Source: Clostridium sp. C8-1-8
Lineage (GTDB): Bacteria > Bacillota > Clostridia > Clostridiales > Clostridiaceae
DNA: 64,000 nt
NCBI RefSeq assembly: GCF_009928445.1
Contig: NZ_JAABNO010000017.1
Coordinates: forward strand, 55,919 to 119,918
Direction: 5' to 3'
Positions within the stretch are counted from its first letter, which is position 1. The number at the start of each line of letters is the position of its first letter. The notes below the pieces were generated by a model, which did no database searches, was not told the origin of the DNA, and saw only the letters and a list, made by a program, of their open reading frames with translations. The position numbers and the translations under genes were made by a program. Below, one piece after another: positions 18,293 to 25,773 of this stretch.

Positions 18293-18754
18293 ATGAAAAA
18301 ACTTTCACTATTGCTTTTTGTATTTATCAGCTACGTCATACTTTTCACACCATTAAAAAAATGTAATGCTACAAATACTAATAAACCATATGTAAGTTTT
18401 GAAGGAACTTGTAAAGATACTTGTTTAGTTAATCTTAATAAAATTAGATCAAACTACTCCATGTCACCTTTTTATTTTTCTTCTGATTTAGATACTAAAG
18501 CAACTCAATACCTAAATAAGCTTACCATAGAGAAAGATACTTTTACATGGAATGATGCTGACAATAATACTGTGTTTTGCATATATAGAGAAAGACTAAC
18601 TCCCCCTCTTCAATATGACAATAGATTAGTAGCTAGCATCTTACTAGATACTTACAAACAAGAACTATTAAGCACAAATATATCAAACATTGGCTTATGC
18701 GTAAGATGTGATAATAACACTTTAACTTATGTTTTTGCCTTTAAGTATAATTAA
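18293..18754 (+). CDS. Small secreted protein, possible divergent CAP/SCP domain
   Basis: This 153-residue protein has a clear signal peptide (KKLSLLLFVFISYVILFT). The mature part resembles a reduced CAP fold: an early helix LVNLNKIRSNYSMSPFYFSS, mid DLDTKATQYLNKL, and a closing strand NIGLCVRCDNNTLTYVFAFK that matches the IGIGV...YWVQDF pattern. The usual His and Glu of CAP proteins are not obvious. The assignment is tentative; secretion is well supported. RBS AGGAGTG. Confidence 0.7.
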   Translation: MKKLSLLLFVFISYVILFTPLKKCNATNTNKPYVSFEGTCKDTCLVNLNKIRSNYSMSPFYFSSDLDTKATQYLNKLTIEKDTFTWNDADNNTVFCIYRERLTPPLQYDNRLVASILLDTYKQELLSTNISNIGLCVRCDNNTLTYVFAFKYN

Positions 18755-18834
18755 TTTCAGTTAGCAAAAATACAAATTCTTTTGAATTATACTTTTGTGC
18801 TAGCTTTTTCCTACATGGTATATTTCTAGACAGT

Positions 18835-18862
18835 AAAAAAGCAAACTACTAATTAGTTTGCC
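18835..18862 (-). terminator. Terminator of the exonuclease gene
   Basis: Stem GCAAACTA / TAGTTTGC followed by TTTTTT on the minus strand. It overlaps the stop codon. The sequence that follows (TTTTTTACTGTCTAG) matches the start of the terminator-associated repeat. Confidence 0.88.
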
Positions 18863-19752
18863 TTATCAAATTTATAGTAGTAGTCAGTATACTCCATATC
18901 ATTAAGTATGCTATTCACATTACTATATATTTCATCACCGCTTATGGTTTTCTTAACTATAACCTCTTGAAGTACTTTTGTATTACATTTTGGGCACTTC
19001 CCTATACCCATGAATCTCCAACTAAAAAGTTTCAATGGTCTTTCAATGTTAATTTCCGTCTTGCATTTTGGACATCTATAATCTAACTTACTATTATCAA
19101 TCTCATAATTTTGAAGATCTTTTACCATAATAGCAGGCATATTATAAACATCTTTTACAATATAATTTTTTATTATTCTATTATTAAAAAGCCTCTTAAA
19201 TACTTCTGAGGTATAAAGCGCATCATTTAGAGCATCATGAAGCTTGCTTTCATCAACTCTTATCTTTAGCTCTTCTAAAGCATTCTTTAAACTTAAAGAT
19301 TTCTTATGCGCCAAAATCTTAGTGGCATATTCTTGTATATCTAAATATTCCTTTAACCAGCCTACCTCTTTATAGTTATGATAACATGCATTTCTAAATA
19401 TCTCTGCTATATCATCCTTAGCCCAGGAACATATTATCGAATCATTATCAACAAATTCCCTAAGTTTGTCCATAGCTTCAATAAAAGTTATTCCTGAACT
19501 TAAATTAGTTTCAGTTATACCTGTTATTTCAGTTATTTTGGGATTTAAAACTTTAAATAAAGCTGGTCTTACATAGGTCTTGAAATTCCCTATAAAATTC
19601 ATCATCTTATCAAGCTTAACTGCCCCTACTTCTATTATTTCATTTTCCAGCTGGGCTTCTTTAAGGTCTCCATACATGTTATAAAAATTAGGATAATACT
19701 TAGTTATATTCTTTAGATTATTAAATTCTAAATCAATTATAACATATCCCAT
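18853..19752 (-). CDS. DEDDh-type 3'-5' exonuclease with zinc ribbon
   Basis: This 299-residue protein has the DnaQ-like fold. ExoI motif IIDLEF carries catalytic D7/E9, ExoII lies in SWAKDD, and ExoIII is KLHDALNDA with the His-x4-Asp arrangement. The C-terminal part (about 225-265) has two Cys pairs, CPKC and CPKC, forming a zinc ribbon. A KapD-like or ribosomal RNA/DNA end-trimming role is possible; the substrate is not evident. RBS GAGGGGATGAGG. It is monocistronic. Confidence 0.88.
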   Translation of the reverse strand: MGYVIIDLEFNNLKNITKYYPNFYNMYGDLKEAQLENEIIEVGAVKLDKMMNFIGNFKTYVRPALFKVLNPKITEITGITETNLSSGITFIEAMDKLREFVDNDSIICSWAKDDIAEIFRNACYHNYKEVGWLKEYLDIQEYATKILAHKKSLSLKNALEELKIRVDESKLHDALNDALYTSEVFKRLFNNRIIKNYIVKDVYNMPAIMVKDLQNYEIDNSKLDYRCPKCKTEINIERPLKLFSWRFMGIGKCPKCNTKVLQEVIVKKTISGDEIYSNVNSILNDMEYTDYYYKFDKAN

Positions 19753-19905
19753 TGCCTCATCCCCTCATCATATCTCTTATTATAATTATGCCATAAATAG
19801 TTATTTATTTCACTTTTATTTAAGCGATAAAAATAAAATTTTTACTAAAAATTCCTATACATACTTATATATAAATTTATACAAAATCACTATTTGTATA
19901 TAATA

Positions 19906-19937
19906 AAAAGACCACTATTTTTATTAGCGGTCTTTTT
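19906..19937. terminator. Terminator downstream of the S24 fusion gene
   Basis: Stem AAAAAGACCACT / AGCGGTCTTTTT, usable on both strands, about 100 nt past the stop at 20034. Confidence 0.8.
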
Positions 19938-20033
19938 GCACATCAGTTTTATCATAAACATATAATAATAAATCATGTGTAAATCATATTCTGTTTATTT
20001 TCTTTGTATCCCCAATATATTAAGTTATAAACT

Positions 20034-21464
20034 CTATATTTGCTTAATTACGCCTATAGCAACTCCTAATATAGAAGCCTCCTTATTTTCCAAGGATATA
20101 GGCTGATACTTTGGATTTTCAGGCATAAGATATGGAGTCTTATCTTTTAAATTTAGTCTTTTAAGTGTAGCACTTCCTTCAATCTCCGCTGCTACTATAT
20201 CATTATGGTCCGCTGACTGCTGCCTTCTAATTACAACAAAATCTCCATCATTGATATTAGCATTTATCATACTATCACCCTTTACATGAAGTATGAAGTT
20301 GTCCTTTTTTCCTCTAATCCAGTTATATGGTATATAAAAATTACTCTCTTGCTCTCCGTTCATAGGTATTGGCTCACCAGCTGCTATATCGCTATACATT
20401 GGTACTTCTACTAAATCATCCTCTTTTATAACCTCTTGTTTAGCGTTCCAATCGATTATAACTTCAGGTTTAGTAGAGGCTCCATCTATTAGAAATGAAT
20501 GTTCACTTCTATGTTTAAGATTTATATATTTAAACTTTTCTAGTGAATATTCATTGGCCTTCTTGCTGGCAACTGAGGTAAACCTATAGTTCTTTGATAT
20601 TTCAATATCATCTAGATAGTTTAGCTTTATTCCATTCTTAAGCCAAGCATGTCTTTCCGTAACATCAATACTATTTATCAGATAAGTAAATGATGAATAG
20701 TCCTTTTTGTCATAGAAAGATCTTATGAAATTGAGCTCACTTCTAGTCAATTTCTCACAGTTATCTAAAAATATATGTATATATTTATTATTACCCTCTG
20801 CTACCATTGCTTTTGCTAGCTCAACCTTATCATATTTATCGATAAGTTTTTTGTCTTTCATCATTTCTTTATATTCTATATACATCTTATATAGCAATTC
20901 TCTTACAATGGAATTCTTTCTTATAGGCTTTCCTCTTCCTTTTCTATTGACTTCCATGTATTCTTCTTTAGACAGCAAGCTAGCTTTTATCCATTGTATT
21001 TCGTCCAATAGGAAATATACAGAACTATTCTTTAAAGTCTTTATCTTGTTTATTCCGTTCTCATTGATGCTAAGAACCTCTTTTAAAAGTGATATTTTAT
21101 CTGCTTCAGATATTTCATCTAATGACTGCTTATTATTTGATATGTACTTGTTGAAAAATACATCAACTAATTCATTTAGAGATAAAAACTCTATATCATT
21201 ATCCATTAGCGAAAATAAGGTTATATTACTTGTTTTTATTTTTTTAACGGTGGAATCATAAAATGATTTAGCACTGATTTTGTTTCTATAATCATTGGTA
21301 ACGAATACTATCTTATCACTTTCATACAAACAATAATTATTCTTTAAATTCATAGTACGATATAATGCAGCTGAAGTCTTTCCTGTATGTAAAGAACCTT
21401 TTATTACTTGTACACCGAGATGCTTAGAATTTATAAATCTATTTTGGTTTCCTTCAAAATTCAT
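20034..21464 (-). CDS. Degenerate SF1 helicase fused to LexA-type S24 autopeptidase domain
   Basis: The protein has 476 residues from the ATG at 21464. GGAGGT lies inside the longer frame that starts at 21482, so this ATG is chosen. The N-terminal part resembles HelD/UvrD helicases: Walker A GSLHTGKT (23-30), the LDEIQWIKASLL and VNRKGRGKPI segments, and the motif IV-like ISKNYRFTS (about 291). Motif II reads FLDNCEKLT, so the catalytic DE is lost and the helicase is cut short after the NYR motif. The C-terminal S24 domain has an AG cleavage site (AAGEP, about 360), Ser in VKGDSM (about 397) and Lys in ATLKRL (about 435). LexA spacing is kept. There is no helix-turn-helix. Its role is unknown. 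Confidence 0.85.
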   Translation of the reverse strand: MNFEGNQNRFINSKHLGVQVIKGSLHTGKTSAALYRTMNLKNNYCLYESDKIVFVTNDYRNKISAKSFYDSTVKKIKTSNITLFSLMDNDIEFLSLNELVDVFFNKYISNNKQSLDEISEADKISLLKEVLSINENGINKIKTLKNSSVYFLLDEIQWIKASLLSKEEYMEVNRKGRGKPIRKNSIVRELLYKMYIEYKEMMKDKKLIDKYDKVELAKAMVAEGNNKYIHIFLDNCEKLTRSELNFIRSFYDKKDYSSFTYLINSIDVTERHAWLKNGIKLNYLDDIEISKNYRFTSVASKKANEYSLEKFKYINLKHRSEHSFLIDGASTKPEVIIDWNAKQEVIKEDDLVEVPMYSDIAAGEPIPMNGEQESNFYIPYNWIRGKKDNFILHVKGDSMINANINDGDFVVIRRQQSADHNDIVAAEIEGSATLKRLNLKDKTPYLMPENPKYQPISLENKEASILGVAIGVIKQI

Positions 21465-21563
21465 TTGTTTACCTCCGTACATGTTTAAAAAGAAAAAAAT
21501 TATATTGAATTTGAAAAAGTTTATTCAATATAATTTCATATAATATATTAATTATATACTAAT

Positions 21564-22520
21564 TTAGTAATTTATTAAATAGTCCTTTAGATTTTTTACT
21601 ATACAGCTCATATAATCGAAATTAATATTTTTAACTCTGTCATCCTCTTTATTAATATCATCAAACCTATACACTGATGTATCTGTTACAAGTATAGTTT
21701 TAAATCCATTTTCCGAAAATGAATAACTATCTTTAATATCTGACCCAATAAAAAGACCTTCTTTTATAGACTTAACTGGTACATCACAGCTTTTTTCAAA
21801 ATAGTTAGTAACACCCTTAGTCAAGCTTTCCGAACTAGAATTTCCTACTATAGCTAAGAAGTTACCTTTGTTAGGCATCACTGGGCCTATAAAAGGATAT
21901 CGTTGGGAAAGTGATTTATCAGAATAATATCCTAATGAATCTAATATTATAACACTTTCTATATTTTGTTTTTCATTCTTTATGTAGTCAGCGTATATTT
22001 TACTCCCCATCTGATTAGTGTTAGCAAATACTTTTTCTCCGTTAACGAAAGCTGCAAACCTCACATTATAATTTGAATTACTATCCTTATACAGATCAGC
22101 TAGAGTTAATAATGCAGAAATACCAGTAGCGCCACCATCAGCAGCTGCAGTGGAAGAATCATAGTGAGCTCCTACAAGTATTGTTTTCGTGCTTTTACTG
22201 TTATTTACACAATTCTTCGTTGCTGTAATATTAGAAAAGGTTCTATCTCCAATTTGAAAATCCTGTACGCATATGTTATATCCCATAGATTTAAATTTGT
22301 CCATTATGTACCTTTTGCTTTTTTCCAAATTATCGTAATTATTATAATCTCTAGGACCTATGTCCTTGCAGAACTTATTCATATTATCTTTTAAGCTGTT
22401 AACTACAGCTTCGTCCCCTCTAACATTAGCTTTAACAGATTTTTGCCAACCATAAGTCGTAGATGCTAAAAGGAATAAACTTAAAACTAAAACAACTACC
22501 CAATTAACTTTCGTTTTCAT
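21564..22520 (-). CDS. Secreted M28-family peptidase-like protein
   Basis: This 318-residue protein has an N-terminal signal/anchor helix (VVVLVLSLFLLAST). Its M28 aminopeptidase-like core has the first metal His in LVGAHYDSS, the bridging Asp in ADGGATGIS, a Glu in FVNGEKVF and an Asp in IILDSLGYY. The last His ligand position appears replaced, since YRFDDINKEDD stands where a YHTxxD pattern is expected. The catalytic EE pair is reduced to GE. It may be an altered or inactive enzyme (inference). The second M28 gene in this window, at 49966, keeps all ligands. No SD was examined in detail. Confidence 0.8.
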   Translation of the reverse strand: MKTKVNWVVVLVLSLFLLASTTYGWQKSVKANVRGDEAVVNSLKDNMNKFCKDIGPRDYNNYDNLEKSKRYIMDKFKSMGYNICVQDFQIGDRTFSNITATKNCVNNSKSTKTILVGAHYDSSTAAADGGATGISALLTLADLYKDSNSNYNVRFAAFVNGEKVFANTNQMGSKIYADYIKNEKQNIESVIILDSLGYYSDKSLSQRYPFIGPVMPNKGNFLAIVGNSSSESLTKGVTNYFEKSCDVPVKSIKEGLFIGSDIKDSYSFSENGFKTILVTDTSVYRFDDINKEDDRVKNINFDYMSCIVKNLKDYLINY

Positions 22521-22599
22521 ATTTCACCATATACTCTTTAATTATTTATATAATAAAACTCCAAAACGTATACTTAACAATCAAAACATTTTGGAGCTA

Positions 22600-22634
22600 T
22601 AGATGTACCACTTCCAATATAAGTGGTACATCTT
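22600..22634. terminator. Hairpin downstream of the membrane MutS gene
   Basis: Strong stem AGATGTACCACTT / AAGTGGTACATCT between the M28 and mutS-like genes. The T-tract is weak on the minus strand, so its efficiency is unclear. Confidence 0.6.
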
Positions 22635-22678
22635 TATATGTGTATAATTCTACTATTATCAATAGTTACTGTCAATAA

Positions 22679-24469
22679 CTAGATGTTTATACCAGCCATT
22701 CTCATCAAGTAAATGGCATTTCTAGTAGTAGACTTTCCTTTTCTAAGCTTGTAGTCAAACTTAATCTCATTTTTATCATAATGTTCCCTGAAATTATAGT
22801 TTATTATTCTTCTATTTTTCTCTTCTAAATCGCATAGTTCAAGGTCATGAGTAGAAACAAGCCCTATAGCCTCTCTTCCACTAAGCTGATTTATTAATAT
22901 CTCCGCTCCTGTATGTCTATCCATAGAATTAGTTCCCCTGAATATTTCATCTAGCATAAACAATACTCTTTCTCCTCTATCTGTAGCACTTATTAGTTTC
23001 TTTATTCTTAATATCTCTGCATAAAATGATGAAATATTCTCCTCTAGGTTATCCCCTATTCTCATGCAGGTGTAAATATTTACCAATGGACAGCTATAAG
23101 CCTTACCGTTAACAGGCGCTCCTATATACGTAAGAATTGTATTTATTCCAATTGTTCTAAGGAAAGTACTTTTTCCAGACATATTTGAACCAGTTACTAG
23201 CATTATTCTGTTTTCATTATTTAACTTAAAGCTATTTGAAACAGCTCTTTTTCCTAGAAGTGGATGACTTACTTCCTCACCTTCTAATGATAAGTCTTCA
23301 ACTATCTCTCCATAATTCCACTGTTCATTATCTCCACTTATGTTAGAAATAGAACTTAAAGCTTCTATTTCTCCTAGAGCCTCTAGCCAATCTTCTAATC
23401 TATCACTATTTTTCCTTCTCCAGTGCTCTAGCCTTGTCAACAAGTGATAATCCCAAAGCAAAGCTACATTTATTATTATATAAATCATATTTTGCCTATC
23501 AGCTATCTTATTAGCAATGGAGTTAAGCTCCTTCATCTCTTCAGTAAAATTAAAATCTTGATTTATAAGCCTTGATTTTATAGATTTTAACTTTTCACTG
23601 TTAAACTGCTCATCCTCTACTATTTTAATCATGTTAAAATAAGTATATATACTACTTTTTAATTCATACACTATATCTAATGCTTCATTTCTCTCATTAC
23701 TTCCTAATTTTAGTACTATAAAATTAAGTATACCTACTGCCACTGGAAATACAGACTTAACGTAATTAGTGAAAAAATATAATAAGCTTAATGCTATGAA
23801 TGCCACTGGTAGTAGTATAATAGCTATTTTCATTAATGGCGACAAAATATTATCGTTCTTCCCTTTACACCATTTTAAAAAATGGGATGTATCCCCTAAC
23901 GCTGATTTTTTTAGACTTCCTTCTACCTGAAGCTTTTGCCTAAAATCTATATTATTGCCAAGTTCTTTTATAGCGCTTTGTCTACTATAGACTTCATCCT
24001 TTGTAGGCAATTCATGTAAAGTAAGCATTGCGGCAAGTTTCTTCCTACCATATAGAGTTTTTGTAGTATTTATCCATTGAAACAAGGAACTTCTACCAAA
24101 TACATCTAGATCATTTATAAAAGGATGATTAACATCTAAAAATTCTTCTCCATCATCCTCAAAGCTTCTCCACTCACCATCAACCCTTTTTATGCTTTGT
24201 TCATTTATCTCTATATATTTTTCTTTTCTAGACTTATCCTCTAATTTTTTTGAATGTAAATACACAAAGTATACAAATAAAATTATTGATAACACCAAAA
24301 GTCCATAGAATATATAGCTCTTTCCAATATAATAAATAAGAAAACTTATGGCTATAATAACGAGGAATGTAACTAGCCTTAATAAACTTACCACATTACA
24401 TTGTGATGCTATTTCTTTGTATATCTTTTCTCCTTCAGATTTTCTCTTCTCATAAAAGTCTTTATCCAT
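22679..24469 (-). CDS. Membrane-anchored MutS-family ATPase
   Basis: In this 596-residue protein two transmembrane helices (about 28-70) open the chain and a second hydrophobic pair lies at about 205-255. The rest follows the MutS core and ATPase: Walker A TGSNMSGKST, Walker B LFMLDEIFRGTNS and the switch VSTHDLELCDLE. It lacks the MutS mismatch-recognition domain and the MutS2 Smr domain. MutS-type ATPases with membrane anchors exist in Firmicutes but have no settled function. It is not beside mutL. It stands alone on its strand. Confidence 0.88.
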   Translation of the reverse strand: MDKDFYEKRKSEGEKIYKEIASQCNVVSLLRLVTFLVIIAISFLIYYIGKSYIFYGLLVLSIILFVYFVYLHSKKLEDKSRKEKYIEINEQSIKRVDGEWRSFEDDGEEFLDVNHPFINDLDVFGRSSLFQWINTTKTLYGRKKLAAMLTLHELPTKDEVYSRQSAIKELGNNIDFRQKLQVEGSLKKSALGDTSHFLKWCKGKNDNILSPLMKIAIILLPVAFIALSLLYFFTNYVKSVFPVAVGILNFIVLKLGSNERNEALDIVYELKSSIYTYFNMIKIVEDEQFNSEKLKSIKSRLINQDFNFTEEMKELNSIANKIADRQNMIYIIINVALLWDYHLLTRLEHWRRKNSDRLEDWLEALGEIEALSSISNISGDNEQWNYGEIVEDLSLEGEEVSHPLLGKRAVSNSFKLNNENRIMLVTGSNMSGKSTFLRTIGINTILTYIGAPVNGKAYSCPLVNIYTCMRIGDNLEENISSFYAEILRIKKLISATDRGERVLFMLDEIFRGTNSMDRHTGAEILINQLSGREAIGLVSTHDLELCDLEEKNRRIINYNFREHYDKNEIKFDYKLRKGKSTTRNAIYLMRMAGINI

Positions 24470-24697
24470 TTAGTACCTCCTGAGTTCTTCATTTAACTAA
24501 CTAAATTTTAACATATTCTGTAACTAAATATATAGTTTTCTTTTCTTTTTTTCCGCATTTGCCCTTTATTAAATAGGTGAATTTCTTTAGAAAGGCACAT
24601 ACTATTCATTCTTATTATTGCGCTCAAATTAGTATTTAAATCCTATATTGTATAATCATCTGTAACTTTATCTAATAAAAGCTTTTGAATATCAAAA

Positions 24698-24777
24698 AAG
24701 ATTATGGGACTATTACTAGGATTATAAATAGCTAGTTTTACAAGCTATTTATATATGTAGTAATGTCTCATAATCTT
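24698..24777 (-). terminator. Unusually long hairpin (80 nt) after znuA
   Basis: Arms AAGATTATGGGACTATTACTA and TAGTAATGTCTCATAATCTT continue into an inner stem TAAATAGCT / AGCTATTTA. On the minus strand it ends in TTTTTT directly after the znuA stop. It can act as a terminator, though the stem is much longer than needed. Confidence 0.75.
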
Positions 24778-24780
24778 CAG

Positions 24781-25677
24781 TTACTTTAGACTATTATATA
24801 TTTTATCAAGATTAGCTTTCATACTTTCATAGTAATCCTTATTATCTTCTTTGCTTTCAATAGTATATATACTTTGAACATTAGCTCCAACCTCGTTGGC
24901 TAAGGTTTCTGATACTTTAGGACTGGCTAATTGTTCTGCAAATATAGTTTTTACTTTATTGGTCTTACAGAACTCTACTAATTCCTTAAGCTTCTGTGGA
25001 GTTATCTCACCTTCACCAAATACATCTTCCACACTTTTTTGAGTAAGTCCAAAGTCTCTGCATAAATACCCAAAGGCCTCATGTCCTGTTACAAAATCCT
25101 TATTACTAAGCTCTTTAAACCTACTAGCATTCTCAGAATAAAGGTTATCTAGCTTTTCTGAGAATTGCTTATAATTCTTCTCATAATAATCTTTATTTTT
25201 TTCATCAGCTTTTACAAAAGCTTCTTTTATATTATTAGATTGTATCTTAGCATTCTTTAAACTAAGCCAAATGTGAGGATCTATTTTACCCGCTGTTTTT
25301 ATTGCCTCTATTCCTTTTGAACTATCTATAAGTTGAATTTTATCCTTATCTTCTATAGTATCTGTAACTTTATCTAGCCACTCTTCCATACCGAGACCAT
25401 TATATATAAATATCTGTGACTTATTTAATTCTATAAGATCTTTACTCTTTGGCTCAAAATCATGAGGTTCCATACCCTCAGGTACCATCATATTTATATC
25501 TATTTTATCTCCACCTATAGCCTGTGCAAATTCCTTAAGAGGATTTATTGAAACTGTCACCTTTAGTTTTTCATCACTCTTTTGCTCTGTTTTTTTTGTA
25601 CATCCTATCAATCCTACTGATAAAGATACAGCAATTACTCCAAAAATTACTTTTGACAAAGCTCTTCTTTTATTCAT
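24781..25677 (-). CDS. znuA: Zinc/manganese ABC transporter substrate-binding lipoprotein
   Basis: The protein has 298 residues from the ATG at 25677. AAGGAG lies 7 nt upstream; the longer frame from 25746 passes through the promoter and is rejected. The lipobox is LIGC. Metal-site histidines are in GMEPHDFEP, DPHIWLSLKNA and TGHEAFGYL, with an acidic loop late (IFAEQLASPK). It captures Zn(II) or Mn(II) outside the cell for an ABC importer. No permease or ATPase gene is adjacent. A near-consensus promoter and a 15-bp palindrome immediately upstream suggest metal-responsive repression. Confidence 0.9.
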   Translation of the reverse strand: MNKRRALSKVIFGVIAVSLSVGLIGCTKKTEQKSDEKLKVTVSINPLKEFAQAIGGDKIDINMMVPEGMEPHDFEPKSKDLIELNKSQIFIYNGLGMEEWLDKVTDTIEDKDKIQLIDSSKGIEAIKTAGKIDPHIWLSLKNAKIQSNNIKEAFVKADEKNKDYYEKNYKQFSEKLDNLYSENASRFKELSNKDFVTGHEAFGYLCRDFGLTQKSVEDVFGEGEITPQKLKELVEFCKTNKVKTIFAEQLASPKVSETLANEVGANVQSIYTIESKEDNKDYYESMKANLDKIYNSLK

Positions 25678-25691
25678 ATTGGCACTCCTTT

Positions 25692-25706
25692 TGCAAATGA
25701 TTTGCA
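25692..25706. promoter_or_regulatory. Palindromic operator of znuA (candidate Zur-type site)
   Basis: TGCAAATGATTTGCA is a perfect 7-1-7 inverted repeat between the znuA -10 box and its SD. Position and symmetry suit a Fur-family repressor such as Zur. The match to a specific consensus is not proven. Confidence 0.6.
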
Positions 25707-25717
25707 TTTCCTTAAAA

Positions 25718-25746
25718 AGTATACAATCTATAAAGAGTATTGTCAA
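25718..25746 (-). promoter_or_regulatory. Sigma-A type promoter of znuA
   Basis: On the minus strand, TTGACA (25746-25741), 17 nt, TATACT (25723-25718). It is close to consensus. Confidence 0.8.
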
Positions 25747-25773
25747 TATTAGACTACAAAATTCATTAATATT

